DNA of 64,000 bases from Bdellovibrionales bacterium (lineage in GTDB: Bacteria; Bdellovibrionota; Bdellovibrionia; Bdellovibrionales; UBA1609), in NCBI GenBank assembly GCA_019695175.1, contig JAIBAM010000002.1, positions 1 through 64,000 of the forward strand, written 5' to 3'. The position numbers and the translations under genes were made by a program. This document shows, piece after piece, positions 7,275 to 16,200 of this stretch (within the stretch, counting starts at the first letter, position 1; every line of letters starts with the position of its first letter). Below the pieces are notes generated by a model that had not been told where the DNA came from, made no database searches, and worked only from the letters and a program-made list of their open reading frames with translations.

Positions 7275-8606
7275 CTAAAGAAGGGTCCCCCCAAGAACCA
7301 CACTAGCCACTGAAAAGTAAATGATCAGTCCTGTCACATCGACCAAGGTAGCTACTGCCGGAGCTGAGGCTGTTGCAGGGTCCACCCCCACTCTCCTGAG
7401 TAAAAATGGAAGCATGGCGCCCATGAGTGAACCCCACAAAACCACTCCCACCAGACTTAAAGAGACAGTTATTGCTATAACCACATAATGTTGCAGATAA
7501 ACAGGGTCTTTAATGGGCCAAAATACAACTCTAAGCATTCCAATGAAACCCAGTAAAGCCCCTAAAGATAACCCGGTGAAAACCTCTCGAATTAAAACTC
7601 TCCACCAATCTTTTAAGCCCACTTCCCGAAGGGCCAGCGCTCTAATGATCAGCGAAGATGCCTGAGACCCAGAGTTCCCACCGCTACTAATGATAAGAGG
7701 TATAAATAAAGTCAGTACCACGGCCTTACTAATCTCATATTCAAAGTAACTCATAGCTGAGGCTGTAAAAAGTTCACCTACAAAAAGTATGGTCAACCAC
7801 ACGCCTCGTTTCTTAATCATATCAATAAAACTTATTTTCAAATAAGGTGCGTCTAACGCCTGCGTACCACCTAGTTTTTGAATATCTTCAGTGGCTTCTT
7901 CTTCAACAACCGAAACAATATCATCTACGGTAACAATCCCTTTCATATGATCGTTTTGATCCAAAACAGGTAGAGCCAATAAATCATATCGGGAAAACTG
8001 TCGTGAGACTTCTTCCTGATCCACATTGTCTCGTAAAAAAATCAAATCTGTTTTCATGATCGTTTGAATCACTCGATCAGGGGGAGCCAAAAATAAATCT
8101 CGAAATGAAACCACACCTTTTAACTTTTGCTCAAAGTCCAAAACATAAGCGTAATAAATAATTTCTATCGGGTTTCTAGCTTGAGCCCTAATATAGCGAA
8201 TGGCTTCTTCAACAGTCATTTCAGGGCGCAGACGGATGTAACGCGGATTCATCAGCCCCCCCGCGTCATCCTCGGCATAGGCTAACAATCCAATAACCTC
8301 ATGCCGGGTCTGGGAATCCAATAGAAGCAGAGCTTCCTGTCGTTGTTCTAAAGGGAACAGTTGAAACAAATCAGCACTATCATCTGGGGCCAAAAGTCGG
8401 ATCCAGGATCTTTTTTCCAAAGGGGAGAGCTCGCTGAGAAGTTCATACTGATAAGGAGCTTTTAAATTTAAAAATAACTCCTCAGCATCCGTTCGCAAAA
8501 GTTGATTAAAATATTCTTTACGATCCTCTAGGTTAAGTTGGCTCCAATGCTCTATCAGAGAAGTCACTGAAGATTTGTCGATTTCTGGCTGTGTCTCCAT
8601 GATCAT
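7275..8606 (-). CDS. mgtE: Magnesium transporter MgtE
   Basis: This is an inner-membrane Mg2+ channel or transporter. The 443 residues show the family layout: an N-terminal superhelical domain (about 1-130, with repeats such as LFQLFPLEQRQEALLLL), paired CBS domains (about 131-255), a connecting helix, and five membrane helices (about 275-443) with the conserved end PATASAPAVATLVDVTG. The cytoplasmic domains normally close the pore when Mg2+ binds. Length is typical. ATG at 8606 is used here (a second ATG lies two codons later), and it overlaps the stop of a possible small upstream ORF as ATGA. Confidence 0.95.
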   Translation of the reverse strand: MIMETQPEIDKSSVTSLIEHWSQLNLEDRKEYFNQLLRTDAEELFLNLKAPYQYELLSELSPLEKRSWIRLLAPDDSADLFQLFPLEQRQEALLLLDSQTRHEVIGLLAYAEDDAGGLMNPRYIRLRPEMTVEEAIRYIRAQARNPIEIIYYAYVLDFEQKLKGVVSFRDLFLAPPDRVIQTIMKTDLIFLRDNVDQEEVSRQFSRYDLLALPVLDQNDHMKGIVTVDDIVSVVEEEATEDIQKLGGTQALDAPYLKISFIDMIKKRGVWLTILFVGELFTASAMSYFEYEISKAVVLTLFIPLIISSGGNSGSQASSLIIRALALREVGLKDWWRVLIREVFTGLSLGALLGFIGMLRVVFWPIKDPVYLQHYVVIAITVSLSLVGVVLWGSLMGAMLPFLLRRVGVDPATASAPAVATLVDVTGLIIYFSVASVVLGGTLL

Positions 8607-8677
8607 CTTCCATCGTAAATAGCCTTAAGGTTACGGGCAAAACCATCTTTACGACTGCAACAGGTACACCCGTCCAT
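8603..8677 (-). CDS. Possible 24-residue small ORF coupled to mgtE
   Basis: ATG at 8677 opens a frame (MDGCTCCSRKDGF...) ending in a TGA at 8603-8605 that overlaps the mgtE ATG as ATGA. AAGG lies about 11 bases upstream of its start. Three cysteines sit in the first seven residues. The overlap suggests translational coupling or a leader role for mgtE, but the frame is short and could be chance. Confidence 0.3.
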   Translation of the reverse strand: MDGCTCCSRKDGFARNLKAIYDGR

Positions 8678-8720
8678 TATAGTTTGACCTTGTATTATTC
8701 TTTCGGCGCACCATAGCTGA

Positions 8721-10067
8721 TCATTGAGTAACAATCAACTGACGAAAAAAAGAAACCAGAGCGGCTTGAGCAGTTAATGGAGAAAGACCCTGACTTTCAG
8801 CTAAAAACTGAGCTAAATCAATAATAGATTTCTTTCCATCGATTTTTGAAAAAATATGACTCTGCAGTTCTGTTGCAAATATATATTGTTTAAAATAATC
8901 CGGACCCGGCAATGGAAGATTTACATTTCTAATCCATTCTGGATCATAATAAAACGGAGAGGGTTTTTCCATAGAAGCTATTTTATCTGCTAAAAAACAC
9001 CAGATAGACTCTGTTCTCTTTTGTCCACTATGAGGGGACTGAAGGTAGGGTACGATTGCTCGTTTTTCCTTTTTCAAATGAAATCCCTGACTCTTAACTA
9101 TTTCTTGAGCTTCCTCAAAACTCCACTGTTGCGCTAAAGGAAAATTTAAAAATCCATAGGGTCCAAAATTAATCCACTGCCCCTGATCGCTTAAGACCGA
9201 ATTAATTCTTTTTGCCATTTGATCTAATTTTTGTGGAATCACATCCACAAACCAGGGGGTGATCACGGTATCGAACGTTCCTGCCAAAAATGGCAAATTC
9301 ATTCCATCCGCCAGCATCCAAATTAAATTTTGAGGAGCGGGAGTGACTCCCCCACAAACTCCCTTCACCGCCACTAGATCTAAAGAAAGTGGCGCGATGG
9401 GAAACTCATAAAACTCAAGGGAGGCACCACTGGACATTTTTTTGCCGAATAAAAGTAAAAGTGGGTTGATATCCAAAGCGACAATAATTTGATCCGATTG
9501 AACCTGCAAAGACAAATCATAGGCCAATCTACTAGCGCCGGAACCTAAAATCAGCACATGGCCTAAATTTCTAGAACTGTTTAAATCCATTATTAGATCT
9601 AAACTGATCTTATTTTCTTCATCGCCCCAACACCAGTCGCGATGCAAATTGGTATAATAACCCATAAGGTGCTGTTGCAAAGGAAGGGAACTTTTCAAAG
9701 CCTCATGATGTTTTAACTGCAGTGGGGATTTTTTTAAAAATGATGCCATTATTTCTTTCAAACAAGATTGATTGTGCAATAACCCCTGGTGCAAAAGATC
9801 CCAACGCTTTCGTGACAATAGATCAGAGCGTTGATTACTGAGTAGCTCCAACTGGGAGGCCTGATTCCCCATAAGTTGAATTTGATAATCAATTTTTTGC
9901 TTCCATTCATAAAGAGCCACGTCAGGATGGGAAAAAAGAAAAGGAATTCCACTCACCTCAGGGAATAGTGTGTGGCAAGTTTTACAGCAAAATTGACCTG
10001 CCTTGGAAACAAGAACAACTTCACAGTCCGGACAAGTCACTTTCCCCAATAAAAAAGAATCCACCAC
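8721..10067 (-). CDS. SAM-dependent methyltransferase-like protein with zinc-ribbon head
   Basis: The N-terminus (residues 8-45) has two CxxC pairs (CPDC, CKTC) and a LFPEVSGIPFL pattern, as in Trm112-like zinc ribbons found at the head of some methyltransferases. The centre has a Rossmann SAM motif (HVLILGSGASRLAYDL), an acidic strand end (VALDIN) and LADGMNLPF, a normal class I methyltransferase core. The last 75 residues (QLxSHIFSKIDGKKSIIDLA...) resemble a PqqD or winged-helix domain. The gene starts 5 bp after the end of the 10073-13069 gene on the same strand. The substrate cannot be inferred. Confidence 0.72.
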   Translation of the reverse strand: MVDSFLLGKVTCPDCEVVLVSKAGQFCCKTCHTLFPEVSGIPFLFSHPDVALYEWKQKIDYQIQLMGNQASQLELLSNQRSDLLSRKRWDLLHQGLLHNQSCLKEIMASFLKKSPLQLKHHEALKSSLPLQQHLMGYYTNLHRDWCWGDEENKISLDLIMDLNSSRNLGHVLILGSGASRLAYDLSLQVQSDQIIVALDINPLLLLFGKKMSSGASLEFYEFPIAPLSLDLVAVKGVCGGVTPAPQNLIWMLADGMNLPFLAGTFDTVITPWFVDVIPQKLDQMAKRINSVLSDQGQWINFGPYGFLNFPLAQQWSFEEAQEIVKSQGFHLKKEKRAIVPYLQSPHSGQKRTESIWCFLADKIASMEKPSPFYYDPEWIRNVNLPLPGPDYFKQYIFATELQSHIFSKIDGKKSIIDLAQFLAESQGLSPLTAQAALVSFFRQLIVTQ

Positions 10068-10072
10068 AGTTT

Positions 10073-13069
10073 TTACAGACCTTTTAAAGTTGGGGTAATT
10101 TTTAACTCCACCATTTGTCCCGCTCGATTCACCTTTATGTTTGTCATCTCATTGGCTTTTATAGATTGAAGACAATAAACATAATCTTGAAGATTTCGAA
10201 TGGGAATCCCACCCAATTGAATAATAATATCGCCACTGCGCAGTCCTGCTTTTTCCGCTGGAGATTCTTTTTTGGTCCCGGAAATTCGAACTCCACTAAC
10301 CTCTCCCTGTGAGTAATCCGGAATTGTCCCAATATAGAGTCTAAAACCGCGTCCCTCGTTGGGACTATAGTTCCCCTCCACCTTTTTGTAGGTTAACCCT
10401 GCTGACTTAGGCGACGCAATTTGCTCCACCAAATGACTTACAAAACGAGTTGTTTCCAGAAGCCCGGCATAGTTAATGGTGTCTGATGTATCCCGAGGTG
10501 TATGATATTCGGCATGGGCTCCAGTGAAAAAGGAAATGACCGGGATTTCTTTTAGGTAAAAGGAAAGCGCGTCCGTAGGCAAATACGGATCCGAAGAAAG
10601 AGCTATTGGAAGATCATGTTTCACGGCCACAGGTTCAATATAACCCGACCACTGCTCTGCCGAACCGACACCCTGAATATAAAGTTTATTATTGAGTCTA
10701 CCCACCATATCCAAGTTCACATAACCCACAATATTTTTGACCTCAGGAGCTTTTAAAAAGGCGTTGGCCCCCAACAAACCCATTTCCTCCCCTGACCAAA
10801 CTGCAAAGGCCAAATTATATTTGAAATGCAAAGACCCCTCGCGATTCTTTCTGGAAAAATATTGCGCCAACTCAAGGACTGAAGCCACTCCTGAAGCATT
10901 GTCATCAGCACCATAATGAACTTTACCGTGTTCAGTTGTACTGGCCAGGGATTGTCCTTGATTCCCATGACCCAAATGGTCCCCATGGGCCCCAATCAGG
11001 AGTGTTGATTTTGCCCCGGGAACCTTTATGAAAGCGACCACATTTGAGGCGGACTTATGAGTTGTCTCCAAATCCACCTGACCTGAGATTTTCATTGCAC
11101 CGCTAAAATCAACAAACTCTCCCTGATCTAATATTTTTCTCGAATCTACTAAGTTAAAGAAAGGCGAAAAAATTTTTTCTGCCACGGCACTTGTAAACTG
11201 CACCACCGGAATACCCACATCCGCAACCGCTCCTGATTGCGAGTGGTTGGATAATTGACTTCCAATAATTATGATTCCTGAAGCACCTGCTTGTCGTGCG
11301 GCTATGGCTTTGTTCTGAGTTCGAGAGAAAAAATTCAAGTGGAAGCGTTGCTCATTGGTTAAGTTGGCTGGCATGTCCTCAAAAACAATGACCCACTTAT
11401 TCTTTACATTAAGCTTTTGGTAGGAATTGTATGAATACCCATTTATTGAGGGGGTGGCGTTGATTCCGTAACCTGCAAAAACCCACTCCTGGCCCTGGAA
11501 AGACCCTACATTACTGCTCAATAAAGGAATCCAGTCCTGATTCAAACTTAACGTGAAGGTTTTTTTGTCCAACAGTAACTCCACATGGTTCTTAGGGCCC
11601 ATGTGGATTCCTTCCACAAAAGCATATCTTGACAAAAACCCTTTAGGAAAAAAGGGGGTCAATCCTTCTTTTTTAAAGTAATTCCCAATGGCCGTTTGAT
11701 AAATTTGTTCTTCTTTTGATCCTGTTTCTCTTCCCGACATTTTTTCATCACTTAGGTGTCTCACCCAAAACTTAAGTTCTGACTCGGTAATGGAGGCTCG
11801 AGGCGGAAAGGGATAAGTGATATTTTTATCCACTGGTAGTCCTAATAATTTCCTCGCAAGGCCATCATCCCAAGCGGATAAATAAATTTGAGAGTCACCT
11901 TTCTGATTTCTTTTTGTCCACGATAAATGCTGTCCATCGGGTGTAAAAACAGGAAGTCCGTCAAAACCTGAGGATTGAGTCACGCGAACAGGAGCATGGG
12001 TTCCATTAGAGTCCACAATGAATAATTCAAAGTTGTCGTGTCCATACAGACTACTTGTAAATACAATATATTCACCACTTGGATGATAATAGGGAGCCCA
12101 CGACATTACATTTAACTTTGTAAGTTGCTTTTGATCCGAACCATCACGATTCATGGACCAAATTTCTGCAGTTCGTCCATCTTCGGCAAAGTGACGCCAA
12201 ACAATCTTTTTTCCATCGGAGGAGAAAAAGGGTCCTCCGTCATAACCATTCATCGTAGTTAAACGGCGCACATTTTTTCCATTGGCATCCATGAGATACA
12301 AATCCATAAAGTAGGATGGATCTTTCTCTCGTTTTTCTAAAATACTCGCGAAGTTTTCACCCACATAGGCTTGTCGATTGGATGCAAAAACAATTTCATT
12401 CCCCTCAGGAGAATAAGAGGCTTCCGCATCGTAGCCTGGAGTTAAAGTCAAAGGCTTTAATTTTCCGTTTTTCAAATTCACTTCAAAAATATCATAGTAC
12501 TCATCATAACTCCATGAGTAGGGTGCAGGCTTACCACTTTTACGAATTTCCATTTCCTGTTTCGCTTTTTCTTTCCAATGCGGATCTAAATGGGTGCTGG
12601 AAAAAAGTGCTTTGTGTCCATTTGGGTGCAACCAAGAACAAGTGGTTTTTCCATTTCCATTGGAAAGACGTTTTATATCTCCTGACTCCAGGTCTTTTAA
12701 ATAAATTTGGTAAAAGGGGTTCCCGGTCTGACGTTCACTTTGAAAAATCATTTTTGTTCCATCGGAACTAAAATACCCCTCCCCGGATCGATTTCCCTGG
12801 AAGGTCAATTGACGAACTTCACCTTTAAGCGGAGTGATAAAGGCATTTTCCAAAGAGGTTGCTGGGAGAGATGCTGGTGTTCGCACACTTGCTGTCATGG
12901 AAAAATGCCCTGAATTTTTGGGTAAAGCCTCAACCTTATCACCACTAAAGGATGTATTGCTGCCGGAACCATCGATATGTTGAACACCACTTGAAGGATC
13001 AACAATCAATGACTTGTGTTGACAAAATGTTAATAGGACTAGGATTAGTAAATAAAAATAGACTCTCAT
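10073..13069 (-). CDS. Lipoprotein PD40 propeller / M28 aminopeptidase / PDZ protein
   Basis: A signal peptide ends in a lipobox (LTFC, Cys16), so it is an envelope lipoprotein. Residues about 85-410 contain several TolB/PD40-type beta-propeller blades (for example SPEGNEIVFASNR, SSDGKKIVW, HPSGEYIVFTSS). A PA-like insert (about 560-650) is followed by an M28 zinc peptidase core (about 690-880) with GAHGDH, ADDNASG, SGEEMGLLG, NLDMVG and a later HAEYHTPRDT, giving all expected metal and catalytic residues. A PDZ domain closes the protein (about 905-995). At 998 residues it is larger than ordinary M28 enzymes. It probably trims peptides in the periplasm or at the surface, and the propeller may select substrates. 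Confidence 0.88.
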   Translation of the reverse strand: MRVYFYLLILVLLTFCQHKSLIVDPSSGVQHIDGSGSNTSFSGDKVEALPKNSGHFSMTASVRTPASLPATSLENAFITPLKGEVRQLTFQGNRSGEGYFSSDGTKMIFQSERQTGNPFYQIYLKDLESGDIKRLSNGNGKTTCSWLHPNGHKALFSSTHLDPHWKEKAKQEMEIRKSGKPAPYSWSYDEYYDIFEVNLKNGKLKPLTLTPGYDAEASYSPEGNEIVFASNRQAYVGENFASILEKREKDPSYFMDLYLMDANGKNVRRLTTMNGYDGGPFFSSDGKKIVWRHFAEDGRTAEIWSMNRDGSDQKQLTKLNVMSWAPYYHPSGEYIVFTSSLYGHDNFELFIVDSNGTHAPVRVTQSSGFDGLPVFTPDGQHLSWTKRNQKGDSQIYLSAWDDGLARKLLGLPVDKNITYPFPPRASITESELKFWVRHLSDEKMSGRETGSKEEQIYQTAIGNYFKKEGLTPFFPKGFLSRYAFVEGIHMGPKNHVELLLDKKTFTLSLNQDWIPLLSSNVGSFQGQEWVFAGYGINATPSINGYSYNSYQKLNVKNKWVIVFEDMPANLTNEQRFHLNFFSRTQNKAIAARQAGASGIIIIGSQLSNHSQSGAVADVGIPVVQFTSAVAEKIFSPFFNLVDSRKILDQGEFVDFSGAMKISGQVDLETTHKSASNVVAFIKVPGAKSTLLIGAHGDHLGHGNQGQSLASTTEHGKVHYGADDNASGVASVLELAQYFSRKNREGSLHFKYNLAFAVWSGEEMGLLGANAFLKAPEVKNIVGYVNLDMVGRLNNKLYIQGVGSAEQWSGYIEPVAVKHDLPIALSSDPYLPTDALSFYLKEIPVISFFTGAHAEYHTPRDTSDTINYAGLLETTRFVSHLVEQIASPKSAGLTYKKVEGNYSPNEGRGFRLYIGTIPDYSQGEVSGVRISGTKKESPAEKAGLRSGDIIIQLGGIPIRNLQDYVYCLQSIKANEMTNIKVNRAGQMVELKITPTLKGL

Positions 13070-13203
13070 AGATCCCCCTAAGATTTATGAAACTATAAAG
13101 ATATCGATCTTATGAAGCAACTGAGAGCTGTTTCGGAAATGATGCGTCTAGATGGAGGAAGTGATCAAATAGCAAGTACCGACACTGAAATTTTGGATCT
13201 CTC

Positions 13204-16200
13204 TTACTTAAGAATACCTGAGCAGTCTTTTCCTATTGTTTTTTCTTCTGAAAAGCCACTTGATTCCACTCCTGCTATTGGCGGTGATGGATCCAACACA
13301 GTTAAACCTAAAGGCTGAGACGAACGTCTTAAGAACAAACTCCTAAAAAAAGTTTGAATAGCCTCCTTTCGATTGTTCCACGCCCAGCGAATAGTCTCCA
13401 AAAATGAAAGTTTCAATTGTGCCCTGTAACTGTCAATTTTTTCTCGGACACGAGATTCTAATTCTTCTGAAGGAGTGCGCCAATTCCTTGGCTCTCCACT
13501 TACAAATTTTTGATATTGATTTAATTGGATAATCCCCCTAAAAAAATCGAAATATTTTATATCCACTTCAAATCCTGCGAACTCTAAAGCGCTCAATAGG
13601 GCGAAATACGCAGTTTCAGATTGAAGAGCCCTATCAGGGAAAACCTTTTTCAAAGCATTTGTCAGTTGAGATGTGGTCTTATCATCCAATGAATGCATCT
13701 GTTGCAATTGATTGGCTATCCAATGGACAGATCCAACCTCCTTCGCGATCTGAGAGAGGGCGAACATATCAATAACATGTTGACGTTCCTTGTTAGTTAT
13801 TTCAAGAAGCTGGCCAAAGTCAATGGGGCTCAACTCAATTGATTTAATGGTTAAGAGACCATCGCCATTTGTTTTGTTGATATGAATACGATAGTTACCC
13901 GCATGTCGGTCAGGATCAAATTTTATCAAATCCTGTTCACCAAATAAGATATCTCGCTCCATTTTAAGAATCTTTTCAGCCAAAAGTTTCTTAAGTTCAT
14001 CAGATAACGTAAAGAAACCTACACCGCGCGCATACTCTGCAACAATCAAACGATCTTTTGCCAAGATTTCACGCGGGACCGCCACTTCAAATATGTGATC
14101 AGAAGCCTGAGCGTAGATCGTTTCACGAGCTAGGCGGGATCTTTTGACTTCATCAGATACTATAAGCTCCCTCTCCACTGCGCGCTTCGAAGCGTTCACG
14201 ATAGAGGCAAAAACCGAATATTTTGTGCCATATTTTTTAGTCAGAAATTTTACCATTTCCGTTAGTAATAAAAACTCCATTCGAGTATGGGCTAGTGCCT
14301 CCAGGCGAACAATTTTTAAGACAATATCAGCTCTCGTCGCCCCATCAGAAGCGAGTATGGCGTACTTCAACGAAGCTGCGCCAAGCAAGTGTTTCAACTT
14401 GAAAGGTAAATTATCACCAATTTTAAAACCGTAAATGCTTCGCAAGTCAGCGTATTGGGTTTCTCGCATTGGCACATTGGCGCGCTCCTGAAGTTTACGT
14501 AAAATTTCTGTTTCCTTTGCAGGCAACAACCCACTCGTCGCGATAAATTGTCCTATCTTAATTCCGGTCGCTCCGAAAATCTCCAAAATCTGTTTAAGAA
14601 TCTCACCGATCGAAGTTTGTTGATTTGGTGGAGTAGCCAGAAGATAACCTAGAACGATCGATTGCAGTCCGTTGTTGTTAGTAGCTTCCAAGGCATGCAA
14701 GAACCCCTCTAAAAGTTCTCTCGCTATCCGTGCTTCATTTTCTGCAAAGTTTCTCATCAAGTGGTCAATAATCGTTTTTGACCAACCTTTTCTAACATCA
14801 ACCTTTGCAAGAAGACCCGACGGCGAATCTAAAAAGGATTCTATCAAGCCAGTCCTAGCCTCAACAGGTAATACTTCAAACATTCTCTTTATGCGGAAAA
14901 CACCTATTGTTCGGAAACCTTTTTTTATAGTGGCTGAGGGAGCTCCTTCTCCACGAAGAAATAAAATTAGATTCCATTGGTCCACGAGTTCCCATTTCAA
15001 ACCTGCTTCGAGTAAGCCAGAGAACACGCGTAAACCAAAGTCCTCCTGCTTTTCTCCACCGGCACTAACTATTTTTGCCTCATGAAGTTGTCGGCTTTCA
15101 ATATCAGTACTGTTGATTTCAATCGAAATTTCTTCGATCAACTCAGCAAAACATCGACCGCGCTCGGGCAGTCTTTTCTCTAAGTATTTCAGAATCTTAT
15201 CTAACAATCTTTTGCGAAAATTAGGTTTTTCAGAAAACAAAAGAGCCTTGTAAATTCTGCTTGATTTCAACTCATCGCGGACGAGTTCAATTTTTCTTTC
15301 TGGCTCCCAAATTCGCCCTTCCAGCAGGGCCACATCTACAAGCTTCTGCTTCTGACCCTTATCCTCATCCGCCAACGTATAAATTTCCTCAAATAAACGA
15401 TCCGTTGTTGAGGTTACCCCTCTAGAAGTTAGCTTTTGCCAAAGATCGAATTTTTCATCAAAATTCTGCGGCAAAAAGCCTTTTGTTCTTAAAACTCTAA
15501 GAATCAGATCATGATATTTCTCTGCTGATCCGGGTTCGAATTTCCATACGTTTGGGAACTGTTTTTGTAGTTTTCTAAAGGACTCGTCGAAAAGTCTTTC
15601 TAACGTAGAAAAATGGCTGTTCCAGTTCATCTTTGGCCATAAGATATCTTGATCTAAAAGTAAGTCTACATCCTCTCTGGTTTCGAACCATTCAGGATGC
15701 TCTAAAATGATGTCGACAAGCATAGGAGCTAGTGTCTCCATATCAACGTTCCGTGGTTTTAAATCATTGATCAGGAAAGACACCAGTTGTTGTAACGATT
15801 TGAACTTTTGCAAATAATCTTTCAGGAATCTTTCATTCTTTTCCTCTAGCCAAAGCCTTGCACTCATCGTTATTGAGAGGCCCACCGGTACCTGATTAAA
15901 TAAAGTATGATGAGCGACTCTATCTGCTGGGTTCATGATTAATTGATATAGGTTATCAATTATAATGGCCCAATTGAGTTTGCCTCCTCGATACTTACGC
16001 TTATAAGTACCCATAGTTTCTATTTTAAGCCTGGTAAGCAAGCGCTTAAATGTTTTCGCTTCCTCAGCATTAGCTCGATTCGGAAAGAGAACGTAATCTG
16101 TCACTCGATTCAGGTTTCTTTCGAGAAGATTGAAGGCTGTGTCTCTTTGCTCAACAAGGAATAGATTTGAAATCAAAGATAATAAATCTGATTCAGAGAT

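Noticed and set aside
14672-15085. Plus-strand 137-codon open frame
   Set aside because: It lies wholly antisense within the coding region of the 1581-residue protein.
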